Below are positions 17,020 through 25,658 of a DNA stretch of 64,000 bases, piece by piece. A model generated the notes under the pieces. The model was not told the DNA's origin. It worked only from the letters and a program-made list of their open reading frames with translations, and made no database searches. Each line of letters starts with the position of its first letter. Position 1 is the stretch's first letter. The DNA comes from Bacillus_BE sp042263505. Its GTDB lineage: Bacteria > Bacillota > Bacilli > Bacillales > Cytobacillaceae. The stretch lies in assembly GCF_042263505.1 (NCBI RefSeq), contig NZ_JBHKFI010000009.1, forward strand, positions 114,478 to 178,477, read 5' to 3'. A program made the translations under genes and the position numbers.

Positions 17020-17478
17020 CTATTCTTCTTCTTCTTCTTTATCCGTACGGACAACTAGTACATCACAATGAGCATAACGGGTTATATGCTCGGAAACACT
17101 ACCAATTAAAAAGCGTTCCACCATATTTAACCCAGTTGCGCCGCAAATAATTAAATCAATATTAAATTTCTTTGCCATATCTCTTGGAATTTTTACTTTA
17201 GGAGAACCGTATTCAATTTCATAAGAAACATTCGTAACCCCTTTTTCAAATGCTTCTTTCTTGTAATTTTCCATAAGCTCTTTTCCAAATTGCTCTGCTC
17301 TTTCGGCAATGGTACGGTCGTAAGCTTCTACGGTTGCAAATGTACGTGTATCAATCACATGGGCAAGCACGATACTTGCATTATTTCTCTTCGCAATTTC
17401 AAGTGATTTTTTAAATGCCCATTCAGCTTCTTTCGATCCGTCAACAGCAACTAAGATGTTTTTGTAGGTAAGACCCAT
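17020..17478 (-). CDS. Universal stress protein (UspA domain)
   Basis: A 152-residue single UspA domain: YKNILVAVDGSKEAEWAF at the N-terminus and the ATP-binding signature GATGLNMVERFLIGSVSEHI (G-2X-G-9X-G-S/T) at about residues 113-132, then CDVLVVR. The C-terminus is a run of glutamates (TDKEEEEE). The intact glycine motif puts it in the ATP-binding class. The GGAGGAG ribosome binding site is strong. It is convergent with argH; no partner gene is evident. Confidence 0.9.
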   Translation of the reverse strand: MGLTYKNILVAVDGSKEAEWAFKKSLEIAKRNNASIVLAHVIDTRTFATVEAYDRTIAERAEQFGKELMENYKKEAFEKGVTNVSYEIEYGSPKVKIPRDMAKKFNIDLIICGATGLNMVERFLIGSVSEHITRYAHCDVLVVRTDKEEEEE

Positions 17479-17584
17479 TATCCATCTCCTCCTTTCCTAA
17501 ATTATACAATAATGAAAAGAGTATATCTGTAACAAATTATCGAACAATAAAAAAGCTTAAGAATTTTAGAAAGGGGATTAGTTA

Positions 17585-17737
17585 ATGGGCAAACAAAATA
17601 CTCAAAATCAGTATTTGTATGATGAGCAAGGAGCAGGGGAGGTTAGTCAACAAATTAGAGATGCTTATAACAATGGGGTTATTGACAAGGAAACTGGAGA
17701 ATTTGATATGGAGAAGTTTGATCACAATCAAATGTAA
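17585..17737 (+). CDS. Small hypothetical protein (50 aa)
   Basis: A 50-residue frame starting MGKQNTQNQYLYDEQGAGE and ending EKFDHNQM. It has a GAAAGGGG site about 8 nt before the ATG and is followed by a strong terminator (17762-17790), the pattern of a real transcription unit. The composition is hydrophilic, rich in Gln, Asn, Asp and Glu, with no Cys or membrane segment, reminiscent of small spore or general-stress proteins, but I do not recognise the family. Confidence 0.65.
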   Translation: MGKQNTQNQYLYDEQGAGEVSQQIRDAYNNGVIDKETGEFDMEKFDHNQM

Positions 17738-17761
17738 AAGTGAATTTGCTTTATTAGAAGG

Positions 17762-17791
17762 AAAAGCAGCCGATACACTCGGTTGCTTTTC
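17762..17791 (+). terminator. Intrinsic terminator of the 50-residue ORF
   Basis: AAAAGCAGCCGA pairs with TCGGTTGCTTTT across a 5-nt loop. Confidence 0.85.
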
Positions 17792-18000
17792 ACGTTTGTG
17801 GTTGGAATTATTTATTATTATTTTTATAAACTTTCCAAGTAGGTACTATTATTGAAGTATTAAATCTATTCTGGCTTTATAGAGTAGTAAATGAATCTAT
17901 AATGTTAGAATTTACTAATAAATTAGTTTTCTTTGATATATAAAGGTGCTATAGTAAATTTATAATTTATTTTTTGTGAATAATGATTGGAGGTTTGCAA

Positions 18001-19122
18001 ATGCGTATCGGAGTACCTAAGGAAATAAAAAATAATGAAAATCGAGTAGCGATGACGCCTGCTGGTGTAGTCAATCTCATTTCTTATGGACATGAGGTCT
18101 ATATCGAAACAGGCGCTGGACTAGGTTCAGGGTTCACAGATATCGACTATGAAAACGCGGGTGCAAGAATTGTGGAAACTCCTGAGGAAGCCTGGAAAAA
18201 TGAGATGGTCATGAAGGTAAAAGAACCCCTTCCAAATGAGTATTCCTTTTTCCGTGAAGGCTTAATCTTATTCACTTATTTACATTTAGCACCAGAGCCA
18301 GAATTAACGAGAGCGCTCATCGACCATAAGGTAGTTGCGATTGCTTATGAAACCGTACAGCTTCCCAATCGATCACTCCCTCTGTTAACCCCGATGAGTG
18401 AAGTAGCAGGAAGAATGGCAACGCAAGTGGGTGCTCAGTTTTTAGAAAAGGTGAATGGTGGAAAAGGAATTCTTTTATCAGGTGTTCCGGGAGTTCAGCG
18501 GGGGACTGTAACCATTATTGGCGGCGGAATGGCAGGAACTAATGCGGCTAAAATGGCAGTAGGACTTGGGGCAAAGGTAACGATTATCGATTTAAATCCG
18601 GATCGGCTCCGACAGCTAGATGATATTTTTGGCAGTGATGTAACGACATTAATCTCTAATCCATATAATATTGCTGAAGCAGTTAAGGAATCAGATTTAG
18701 TTATTGGCGCTGTCTTAATTCCTGGAGCCAAGGCACCAAAGCTTGTCACGGAGGAAATGATTAAAGAAATGACCCCTGGTTCTGTTGTCGTTGATATAGC
18801 GATTGACCAAGGGGGAATATTTGAAACAACAGATAGGATTACGACACATGATCATCCTACATATGAAAAACATGGAGTTGTGCATTATGCTGTGGCCAAT
18901 ATGCCAGGGGCTGTTCCAAGAACCTCAACCATTGCTTTAACAAATGTAACCGTTCCGTATGCTGTTCAAATAGCGAATAAAGGGTACAAACAAGCGTGTC
19001 TAGATAATGAAGCATTATTAAAAGGTATCAATACATTAAATGGCTATGTAACCTATGAAGCAGTTGCAGAAGCACATAATCTTGGCTATTCTGATGCGAA
19101 ATCCTTATTATTACACGAATAA
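18001..19122 (+). CDS. ald: Alanine dehydrogenase
   Basis: A 373-residue NAD-dependent enzyme converting L-alanine to pyruvate and ammonium, important in Bacillus for alanine use and sporulation. N-terminal MRIGVPKEIKNNENRVAMTP, the substrate Lys in MVMKVKEPLPNEY (about residue 75), the catalytic His in FTYLHLAPEPELT (about 96) and the Rossmann stretch TIIGGGMAGTNAAKMAVGLG (about 169-188) are intact. ATG 18001 lies 8 nt after TTGGAGGT; the extension to 17983 has no site. The 200 nt before it is AT-rich with no clear operator. In B. subtilis ald is elsewhere, so this position differs. Confidence 0.96.
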   Translation: MRIGVPKEIKNNENRVAMTPAGVVNLISYGHEVYIETGAGLGSGFTDIDYENAGARIVETPEEAWKNEMVMKVKEPLPNEYSFFREGLILFTYLHLAPEPELTRALIDHKVVAIAYETVQLPNRSLPLLTPMSEVAGRMATQVGAQFLEKVNGGKGILLSGVPGVQRGTVTIIGGGMAGTNAAKMAVGLGAKVTIIDLNPDRLRQLDDIFGSDVTTLISNPYNIAEAVKESDLVIGAVLIPGAKAPKLVTEEMIKEMTPGSVVVDIAIDQGGIFETTDRITTHDHPTYEKHGVVHYAVANMPGAVPRTSTIALTNVTVPYAVQIANKGYKQACLDNEALLKGINTLNGYVTYEAVAEAHNLGYSDAKSLLLHE

Positions 19123-19126
19123 TGAA

Positions 19127-19163
19127 CAAAAAAATCCGTGGAGGAATACCACGGATTTTTTCG
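19127..19163. terminator. Bidirectional terminator between ald and the M24 peptidase
   Basis: AAAAAAATCCGTGG and CCACGGATTTTTT form a perfect stem usable from either direction. Confidence 0.9.
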
Positions 19164-19165
19164 AG

Positions 19166-20263
19166 CTACTTAATGATTTGTAATTCCTTTGGAAATTTTG
19201 TTAAAACTTCAATGCCGTTTTCTGTGACATAGACGTCATCTTCAATGCGAACACCAGCCACATTCGGCACATAGATGCCAGGCTCAATTGTAAATACCAT
19301 CCCTTTTTCTAAGACAAGAGAATTGGTTTCTGTTACAGATGGATATTCATGAATGCTAATTCCTAACCCATGACCAAGTCTATGTGGAAAGTATTCTCCG
19401 AATCCTGCTTCTGCAATTAAATTGCGAGAAGCTAAATCAACATCGGCACAGGTTACTCCTGGTTTAACGGCATCGATGGCAGCAAGCTGGGATTTTAGTA
19501 CAGTATCGTAAATTTCTTTTTGTTTATCATTGATCTCCCCAAAGGCAACGGTTCTTGTGATATCTGAACAATAACCATCTACCACAACACCTAAATCAAA
19601 AAGGACAAGGTCTCCTTTTTTTATTTTTGTTAAGCCGGGTGTCCCATGCGGAGAGGCTGCATTAGCGCCTGTTAAGACCATTGTTGAAAAGCTCATCTCG
19701 GTAACGCCCTTTTTCTTTAAGGCATATTCAATTGCTGCGATGATCTCTAATTCTGTTTTTCCTTCTTCTAATTCATTGCAGCCGACTTCAACGGCATAAT
19801 CAGCAAGGGCACATGCTTCTTTTATGATGGATAGCTCTTTCTCATCTTTAACCATTCTTAGTTTTCTCAGTTTTTCTTCCGCTGAAACAAAAGTGGCAGA
19901 AGAAAATAATTGTAAGAGTTCTTCGTAGCGTTCAACATTTAAATGTTCCTTTTCTATCGCAATCTTCTGAACAGAGGAAATTCTTTTATCAATAGATTGT
20001 TCGATCATTTTCCAAGGATTTTGAATATCGGTATACCCTATGATTTCTTGGTCCCAACCGGAATTTTTCGCATCTTCCTTCTCCATACTTGGAACAACTA
20101 GGAAGGGTTCTTGGTCCCTGAAGACCGCTAGCGCTAATAATCTTTCATGGGGATCACTTAGAAATCCGCTTAAATAGAATACATTTTCAGGTGAAGTGAT
20201 AAAGCAGAAATCTATTTTTTCCTTTCCCATCCATTCGGAGAGTTTATGTAATTGATGGTTCAT
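19166..20263 (-). CDS. M24-family Xaa-Pro peptidase (PepQ-like)
   Basis: A 365-residue cytosolic metallopeptidase that removes residues from Xaa-Pro peptides. The N-terminal creatinase-like domain (residues 1-135) is followed by the pita-bread domain. Metal ligands are visible: two Asp in DLGVVVDGYCSDITRT, His in HRLGHGLGISIHEYP, Glu in FTIEPGIYVP and Glu in GVRIEDDVYV. An AGGAGG site precedes the ATG. It is convergent with ald. Prolidase rather than aminopeptidase P specificity is inferred from length and overall resemblance only. Confidence 0.88.
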   Translation of the reverse strand: MNHQLHKLSEWMGKEKIDFCFITSPENVFYLSGFLSDPHERLLALAVFRDQEPFLVVPSMEKEDAKNSGWDQEIIGYTDIQNPWKMIEQSIDKRISSVQKIAIEKEHLNVERYEELLQLFSSATFVSAEEKLRKLRMVKDEKELSIIKEACALADYAVEVGCNELEEGKTELEIIAAIEYALKKKGVTEMSFSTMVLTGANAASPHGTPGLTKIKKGDLVLFDLGVVVDGYCSDITRTVAFGEINDKQKEIYDTVLKSQLAAIDAVKPGVTCADVDLASRNLIAEAGFGEYFPHRLGHGLGISIHEYPSVTETNSLVLEKGMVFTIEPGIYVPNVAGVRIEDDVYVTENGIEVLTKFPKELQIIK

Positions 20264-20337
20264 GTCGTTGCCTCCTCATATTGTTATTATTTTGAGAGTA
20301 CCAATTAATCTTGTAAAAGTAAACTTATACTTGCTAA

Positions 20338-20485
20338 ACGAAAAGCGGAAGCGGCTTGTTCAGGGGCGACTTGCATAAGACAAGCAGGCCGTGGGAAGCG
20401 CCTTTCTTTCCATGGACTGATTGGCTTATGTCATGAGCCCCTAGCCGCTGGAGCTAGACAAAAGAAACGGACATAAGATAAAGAA
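20338..20485. repeat. Structured intergenic repeat-like element
   Basis: A GC-richer island in AT-rich DNA between the M24 peptidase and ytkL. AGCGGCT..AGGGGC near the start pairs with GCCCCT..AGCCGCT near the end, enclosing TTGCATAAGAC and GGCTTATGTCATGAGCC hairpins; GAGCTAGACAAAAGAAACGG and ACATAAG follow. The GGAAGCG...CGCTGGAGCTAGACA pattern resembles a small dispersed sequence I have seen in Bacillaceae intergenic regions. I found only one copy in this window. It is not part of the TTTAT repeat family. Confidence 0.55.
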
Positions 20486-20547
20486 AAGTGAAATAAAATT
20501 AGAGAAATTGTATAATTTTTATTAGGTATAAAGAAAGGGTGAAGCAG

Positions 20548-21228
20548 ATGATTGTCTCTTATCATGGACATTCCGTTGTCAAAATTCAGTCAAAAGATTT
20601 TACCATTCTCCTCGATCCATTTATCACCGGAAATAGTAACTGTGATCTAGATGTGAGCCAGGAACATCCGGATGTGATTATTGTAACCCATGGTCATGAC
20701 GATCACTTAGGTGACACGATTGAATTAGCAAAGAAAAACAACTCTCTCGTAATCGGTAATTTCGAATTAGCGACCTATTTGGGCTGGCAAGGTCTTAATA
20801 CGCATGGGATGAGTATCGGCGGTTCCTATGAATTTGACTTTGGCAAGGTTAAGTTAACTCCTGCCTTTCATGGAACTGGACTTAAAGTCGATAATCAAGA
20901 ATTGATATACTTAGGAATGCCTGCTGGAGTTCTAATCACGCTGGAAGGTCATACCATCTATCATGCGGGGGATACAGGATTATTTTCTGATATGAAGCTG
21001 ATAGGTGATCGGCAGCCAATCGATTTAGCGTTTTTACCAATCGGTGATAACTTTACAATGGGACCAGAGGATGCTGCATATGCAGCAGAGCTTTTGTCGG
21101 CTAAAACAGTAGTTCCAATTCATTACAATACATTCCCACCAATCAAACAAGATCCAAATCAATTTATCCAGTTGTTAAAAAATAAAAACGGAAAAATTCT
21201 TCAACCTGGAGAAGCAATCGAATTATAA
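20548..21228 (+). CDS. ytkL: UPF0173 metal-dependent hydrolase YtkL
   Basis: A 226-residue metallo-beta-lactamase-fold protein. N-terminal SYHGHSVVKI, the metal motif THGHDDHLGD (H-x-H-x-D-H, about 53-62), the second metal His in YHAGDTGLF (about 142-150) and the final His in VVPIHYNTFPPIKQDP. The family (UPF0173) is widespread in Firmicutes; substrate is unknown. The GTG at 20539 is part of the GAAAGGGTG ribosome binding site; ATG 20548 starts the conserved sequence. Confidence 0.87.
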   Translation: MIVSYHGHSVVKIQSKDFTILLDPFITGNSNCDLDVSQEHPDVIIVTHGHDDHLGDTIELAKKNNSLVIGNFELATYLGWQGLNTHGMSIGGSYEFDFGKVKLTPAFHGTGLKVDNQELIYLGMPAGVLITLEGHTIYHAGDTGLFSDMKLIGDRQPIDLAFLPIGDNFTMGPEDAAYAAELLSAKTVVPIHYNTFPPIKQDPNQFIQLLKNKNGKILQPGEAIEL

Positions 21229-21307
21229 CGAATCGATTCCTATTCATAGCACATTTTTTCTCCCTGTTCGCATAAAATGTATCAAGATGCATAGGAGGAG
21301 GAAAACG

Positions 21308-21547
21308 ATGAATAGGAATCGTTATTTATTATGTTTATTAATGATTGGCTTCATGCTTTATTATGCCATACCACAAATATCTATTTTAAAAAGTGGCTCT
21401 GAAGGGCTATTCTCACTTAGCTGGCTCTTATTTGCGATATTTGCGATTGCTGGAAATTTAACGGCGCTCCTTCATACACCTCGAAAAGGGATGAAGAAGG
21501 GAAACAAGAATATGTTTGAAACGAAAAAAAGAGCTCGCTCCTATTAA
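21308..21547 (+). CDS. Small membrane protein, hypothetical
   Basis: A 79-residue protein with two hydrophobic segments (LLCLLMIGFMLYYAI and LSWLLFAIFAIAGNLTALL) and a very basic C-terminal tail (KKGNKNMFETKKRARS), predicting an in-out-in topology with the tail in the cytosol. ATG 21308 is preceded by AGGAGGAGG. I do not recognise the family. It lies between ytkL and ytoI in the same direction. Confidence 0.7.
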   Translation: MNRNRYLLCLLMIGFMLYYAIPQISILKSGSEGLFSLSWLLFAIFAIAGNLTALLHTPRKGMKKGNKNMFETKKRARSY

Positions 21548-21651
21548 TATCTTGATTCAAATCGAAACTAAAATTGAAATCATGCTAGAATTCACCTTAT
21601 AATAAAAGATAGGAAAACATTAGGGAAATCTACCATTAGAAGGTGAATATC

Positions 21652-22971
21652 TTGGCTACAAAGCATGAACAGATATTAATTTATATTGATGATTTGCCAG
21701 TTGGAGAAAAAATCTCGGTTAGGCAAATTGCAAAAGCGATGAATGTGAGTGAAGGTACGGCCTATCGTGCCATTAAGGATGCAGAAAATAAAGGGTACGT
21801 CAGCACAATTGAACGAGTTGGTACTATCAGAATAGAACAGAAAAAAAAGGAGAATATCGAAAAGCTAACTTATGCTGAGGTTGTTAATATTGTCGATGGA
21901 CAAGTTTTGGGTGGAAAAGCCGGGCTTCATAAAACCTTAAATAAATTTGTTATTGGTGCGATGAAGCTTGAGGCTATGATGCGCTATACTGGTGCTGGAA
22001 ATCTACTGATTGTCGGAAATCGGACTAATGCACATGAATTAGCTCTGAAAGCTGGAGCCGGAGTCTTAATTACCGGTGGATTTGATACAGATGATGATGT
22101 GAAAAAACTGGCTGATGAACTGCAGCTTCCGATTATTTCCACAAGCTATGATACCTTTACTGTTGCTACGATGATTAATCGGGCGATATTTGACCAATTA
22201 ATCAAAAAGGAAATTATATTAGTTGAAGATATTTTGACTCCTTTGGCGGAAACTTCTTTCCTAAGATCAAATGCGACGGTAGCGGAATGGAGGCAATTGA
22301 ATAGTCAAACCTCTCATAGTCGTTTTCCAGTGGTTGATCAAAATATGAAGGTGCAGGGGATGGTTACATCAAAGGATATTCTAGGTGTTTCTATTGATAT
22401 GCTGATTGATAAAGTCATGACCAAAAATCCTATGATCGTCAGCGGAAAAACAAGTGTGGCCTCTTCTGCTCATATGATGGTTTGGGAAGGAATTGAAGTA
22501 CTGCCAGTAGTGGATGATTCGAATCGCTTAGAAGGGATTATTAGTCGTCAAGATGTTCTTAAGGCATTACAGATGATTCAACGTCAGCCACAGGTTGGGG
22601 AAACGATTGATGATATTATTACGAACCAATTAATTTTAACAAAGGGTAAGTTAAAGAGTGAAGAGGTTTTTCGCTGCGAAGTAACCCCACAGATGACAAA
22701 CCATATTGGGACCATTTCATACGGAGTCTTTACAACAATTGTTACAGAAGCTGCCAATCGTTTATTAAGAGGGTATAAAAAGGGTGACTTAGTCGTCGAG
22801 AATATGAGCATCTATTATTTAAAACCGGTTCAAATGGATAGCAACTTAGAAATTATTCCGCGAATATTAGAAGTTGGTCGTAAGTTTGGAAAAGTGGATG
22901 TTGAGGTTTTTAATGATAGTGTCTTAGTTGGAAAAGCGATGATGATGTGTCAGCTCATTGACCGAAATTAA
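21652..22971 (+). CDS. ytoI: YtoI: HTH-DRTGG-CBS-hotdog regulator-like protein
   Basis: A 439-residue multidomain protein: N-terminal winged helix (VRQIAKAMNVSEGTAYRAIKDAENKGYVSTI, about 24-55), a DRTGG domain (about 70-180), two CBS domains (about 195-310; VMTKNPMIV and EGIISRQDVLKAL) and a C-terminal hotdog thioesterase-like domain (NQLIL.. to MMMCQLI). CBS domains suggest control by an adenylate-containing ligand. TTG 21652 (MATKHEQ) sits 7 nt after AGAAGGTG and starts the sequence conserved in B. subtilis YtoI. Function is not established; the architecture implies a metabolite-sensing DNA-binding protein. Confidence 0.88.
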   Translation: MATKHEQILIYIDDLPVGEKISVRQIAKAMNVSEGTAYRAIKDAENKGYVSTIERVGTIRIEQKKKENIEKLTYAEVVNIVDGQVLGGKAGLHKTLNKFVIGAMKLEAMMRYTGAGNLLIVGNRTNAHELALKAGAGVLITGGFDTDDDVKKLADELQLPIISTSYDTFTVATMINRAIFDQLIKKEIILVEDILTPLAETSFLRSNATVAEWRQLNSQTSHSRFPVVDQNMKVQGMVTSKDILGVSIDMLIDKVMTKNPMIVSGKTSVASSAHMMVWEGIEVLPVVDDSNRLEGIISRQDVLKALQMIQRQPQVGETIDDIITNQLILTKGKLKSEEVFRCEVTPQMTNHIGTISYGVFTTIVTEAANRLLRGYKKGDLVVENMSIYYLKPVQMDSNLEIIPRILEVGRKFGKVDVEVFNDSVLVGKAMMMCQLIDRN

Positions 22972-22980
22972 TGTAATCGT

Positions 22981-23188
22981 ATAAAGTGAAACTTCCATCA
23001 GTGGGGGTTTTCATTCATCCCCCACTGATGGTTAGTCACGCAAAGCCTGATTGATTTTTCTAAGGGCTGAAGCCCAAAGAAAAATCTTATTTCACTTATC
23101 GGACCTTTACGGACAGTTGATCTCCCACTTATCTTCTTCGTATTCTCAGAATCTTGAAGTGGGAGTCTTACTGTCCGTTAAGAGTGGG
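22981..23188 (-). repeat. Modular hairpin repeat, copy 3 (208 bp; modules A-C-D-F, inverted)
   Basis: The only copy on the minus strand. It has the A hairpin, the C hairpin (around GGGCTTCAGCCC) and the D/F stem, but lacks B and E. On the minus strand it is preceded by TTTAT (23189-23193) and ends in TTTAT (22981-22985). It lies between the convergent ytoI and ytpI genes, outside the terminator at 23198-23231. Confidence 0.9.
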
Positions 23189-23197
23189 ATAAAAAAC

Positions 23198-23231
23198 AAA
23201 AGCCTTGTCCCTTAAAATGACAAGGCTTTTT
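23198..23231. terminator. Bidirectional terminator between ytoI and ytpI
   Basis: AAAAGCCTTGTC pairs with GACAAGGCTTTTT. It lies next to ytpI and is separated from ytoI by repeat copy 3, so readthrough from ytoI would transcribe the repeat in antisense. Confidence 0.88.
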
Positions 23232-23250
23232 CAAATAAAAAAAAGTAAAC

Positions 23251-23556
23251 TTATTTGTGGTTAAGCTCTTCCGCTTCTTTAATTGCAATAGGGAGAAAAT
23301 ATTTATAGGCTTTTAGTCCGCCCCAGACACTTAATAAACCGATTACCACAAAAACAGCTGCAACGAAATAGGTAAGAGTTGTTTGATAAAGGAAAATCTC
23401 GTTGAATCCAAATAAGGCGACAAACAAGCCTAATGCGATACTCGCTTTAGCTGAAATCCATTTTTTTTCTGCTGGATGCTTACTGCGAAAGCTTTTTACC
23501 CTATAAAATACATAAAAAGAAAACGAAAGAATAATGAAAATGACTAGAACTGGCAT
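23251..23556 (-). CDS. ytpI: YtpI family membrane protein
   Basis: A 101-residue YtpI-like protein with three transmembrane segments (PVLVIFIILSFSFYVFYRV, ASIALGLFVALFGFNEIFLY and LTYFVAAVFVVIGLLSVW) and a short charged C-terminus. ATG 23556 lies 6 nt after TTGGAGG; eight upstream in-frame codons are excluded on that basis. Function is unknown. Its position between ytoI and nrnA matches B. subtilis. Confidence 0.85.
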   Translation of the reverse strand: MPVLVIFIILSFSFYVFYRVKSFRSKHPAEKKWISAKASIALGLFVALFGFNEIFLYQTTLTYFVAAVFVVIGLLSVWGGLKAYKYFLPIAIKEAEELNHK

Positions 23557-23688
23557 TTTAGTACCTCCAAATTGCGACAATCTCCTTCTATTTTACTGGC
23601 TTTATTTAAAAATATCTATATCAGTCGCTTTTGTATTTTTCTGATATATGCTATTAATTAAACATTACCTGATTGAAGGGAGCAGAAC

Positions 23689-24618
23689 ATGAAAGAAAAA
23701 ATTTTAGCTGAAATAAAGAAGTTTGATACCATTATCATCCATCGTCATGTAAGACCGGATCCGGATGCTTACGGATCACAAGGGGGATTAGCTGAAGTAT
23801 TAAAGACGAACTTTCCAAATAAACAAATTTTCACGGTTGGAAAAGAAGAGCGGTCGTTGCAGTTTTTACGTCGCCTTGACAAAATAGAAGATGATGTGTT
23901 TATGGGGGCACTTATCATTGTCTGTGACACAGCCAATGAAGAACGGATTTGTGATCAAAGATATCATCTTGGAGAAAAAATCATCAAAATTGACCATCAT
24001 CCTAACGAGGATCCATACGGAGATCTATTATGGGTGGAAACCTCTGCAAGTTCAACAAGTGAAATGATTTATGAATTTGCAAAGGAAACGGGCTTAGAAA
24101 TATCTGTTGAAGCTGCAAAATTATTATTTGCGGGAATTGTGGGAGACACCGGAAGATTTTTATATCCAAGCACAACAGACAAAACCTTTTTAATTGCTGG
24201 AGAATTAATCCAATTTCCATTTTCTCGTACGGAATTATTTAATCAAATGTACGAACTTCCACTTAATGTCATCAAATTAAATGGATATATTTTACAAAAT
24301 TTTAAATTAAGTGAAAATGGTGTGGGGTCCATCATCATTAATAAAGAATTATTAGAAAAATTTCAAACGGTGCCATCAGATGCTTCATTACTTGTCAGTA
24401 CTTTAGGGGATGTGGAAGGAATCAAGGCATGGGTTTTCTTTATCGAAGAAGGGGACCAAATTCGCGTACGTTTACGTTCGAAAGGACCTGTCATCAATGG
24501 TATTGCTCGAAAATACAATGGGGGAGGACATCCTCTGGCATCAGGGGCTACCATTTATTCCTGGGATTCTGTGAAGAATGTCATCGAAGATTTAGAGGGA
24601 GCTTGTAAAGAATATTAA
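23689..24618 (+). CDS. nrnA: Bifunctional oligoribonuclease/pAp phosphatase NrnA
   Basis: A 309-residue DHH-DHHA1 phosphoesterase that degrades 2-5 nt RNA (nanoRNA) and dephosphorylates pAp. Metal motifs: HRHVRPDPDAYGSQ (about 18-31), CDTAN (about 80), the DHHP signature in IKIDHHPNED (about 100-109) and VGDTGRF (about 150). The C-terminal DHHA1 domain ends with the GGGHPLASGA motif (about 284-293). It is divergent from ytpI, with an AAGGGAGCAG site before the ATG. Confidence 0.95.
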   Translation: MKEKILAEIKKFDTIIIHRHVRPDPDAYGSQGGLAEVLKTNFPNKQIFTVGKEERSLQFLRRLDKIEDDVFMGALIIVCDTANEERICDQRYHLGEKIIKIDHHPNEDPYGDLLWVETSASSTSEMIYEFAKETGLEISVEAAKLLFAGIVGDTGRFLYPSTTDKTFLIAGELIQFPFSRTELFNQMYELPLNVIKLNGYILQNFKLSENGVGSIIINKELLEKFQTVPSDASLLVSTLGDVEGIKAWVFFIEEGDQIRVRLRSKGPVINGIARKYNGGGHPLASGATIYSWDSVKNVIEDLEGACKEY

Positions 24619-24625
24619 TGAAAAG

Positions 24626-24660
24626 AATCAGGCTATCCTCTTTTTTGAGGAAGCCTGAAA
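24626..24660. terminator. Bidirectional terminator between nrnA and ytrI
   Basis: TCAGGCT.TCCTC and GAGGA.AGCCTGA pair around TTTTTT, flanked by A and T tracts. Confidence 0.7.
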
Positions 24661-25164
24661 CTAGTTATCTAAATGAATATGGAGATTAACGGACAGCGTT
24701 GTATAAAAGACAATTTCTCTAACCTCTAATTTATAGCGTTTACCGTGAACCTTAAAGGTTTGATTTTCGATTACTTTCGTAATTAAATCCCGGCTATTAA
24801 AGGCTGTTTCAATATCTTTTGCTAAAAGCATGTAAATATCTTCCTTAATCTTTTCTTCAATTTCAAATTCATCAAAGGTATTTAGTCGATATTTTTCACT
24901 ATTGGTTATATGGATTTTTATTTTTTGGACCGTTAATTTTTCTCGATTTTCTTTATTTAATTTTTGGAATTCCTGCTGCCAAATGATTTTATCTTTTTTT
25001 AAATCTTGTATTTCATTCTCCTGATCATCAATGGTTTTGCTATATTCATTTTGCCATTCCCCAAAAATATAAAGGAATAAACACCAGCTTATCATGCCGC
25101 CAATAGCCATGCCTGCAAATAATCGCTGCCAGGATGCGCGCTTATAGATAGGTGGAATTCTCAT
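24661..25164 (-). CDS. ytrI: Sporulation membrane protein YtrI
   Basis: A 167-residue protein: N-terminal basic RIPPIYKRASWQRLF, one transmembrane helix (AGMAIGGMISWCLFLYIFG, about 16-34), a coiled-coil stretch (about 40-75) and a mixed C-terminal domain. ATG 25164 is preceded by CAGGAG; nine upstream in-frame codons are excluded. In B. subtilis YtrI is made under sigma-E and needed for efficient sporulation. The upstream gene ytrH ends 2 nt before it, forming a ytrH-ytrI operon. Confidence 0.9.
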   Translation of the reverse strand: MRIPPIYKRASWQRLFAGMAIGGMISWCLFLYIFGEWQNEYSKTIDDQENEIQDLKKDKIIWQQEFQKLNKENREKLTVQKIKIHITNSEKYRLNTFDEFEIEEKIKEDIYMLLAKDIETAFNSRDLITKVIENQTFKVHGKRYKLEVREIVFYTTLSVNLHIHLDN

Positions 25165-25166
25165 CG

Positions 25167-25499
25167 TTATATTTGCTCCTGGGTTAACCAATTAATAATA
25201 ATTGCACCAGTTTGCGCTCCACCCATTGCGGATAAAATTAATAAAAATTGCTTGAAAATATCTTTTGTCTCTCCTTCTAAAAATCCTCTTTCAAAACTAT
25301 ATACTGTGTCAAATGTTCCACCAATGGCAGCAATAATCGCCCAAATTCTAATTGAAGAAGAAATGCGAATCATTTCTGTTAGGGGCGGTTTTCCTGTTAT
25401 AAAGGCCGAAAGTCCCCCGATTAAAGTTCCACCAAGAAGAACACCGAGTGCAATGAAATAGCTATCAAATAAGTGAGGGAAAAATGTTTCGTTTTCCAT
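25167..25499 (-). CDS. ytrH: Sporulation protein YtrH
   Basis: A 110-residue hydrophobic protein with three membrane segments (SYFIALGVLLGGTLIGGLSAF; IRIWAIIAAIGGTFDTVYSF; and a C-terminal FLLILSAMGGAQTGAIIINWL). ATG 25499 follows GGATGG. It is the first gene of the ytrHI sporulation operon, a sigma-E product in B. subtilis, and is divergent from dnaE. Molecular role is unknown. Confidence 0.9.
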   Translation of the reverse strand: MENETFFPHLFDSYFIALGVLLGGTLIGGLSAFITGKPPLTEMIRISSSIRIWAIIAAIGGTFDTVYSFERGFLEGETKDIFKQFLLILSAMGGAQTGAIIINWLTQEQI

Positions 25500-25658
25500 G
25501 GCAACCATCCTTACAATGGAGATCAGAGATTTAATATTAATACTTCATCATATGGACAAACAACGGCAAATATGCGAATAAGTAGTAGAACATACTTTCC
25601 TTTTTAAATGGTGAGTTTATAATAAAAATACGAAGAAGTTGATAAGGGTGTGATGAAA

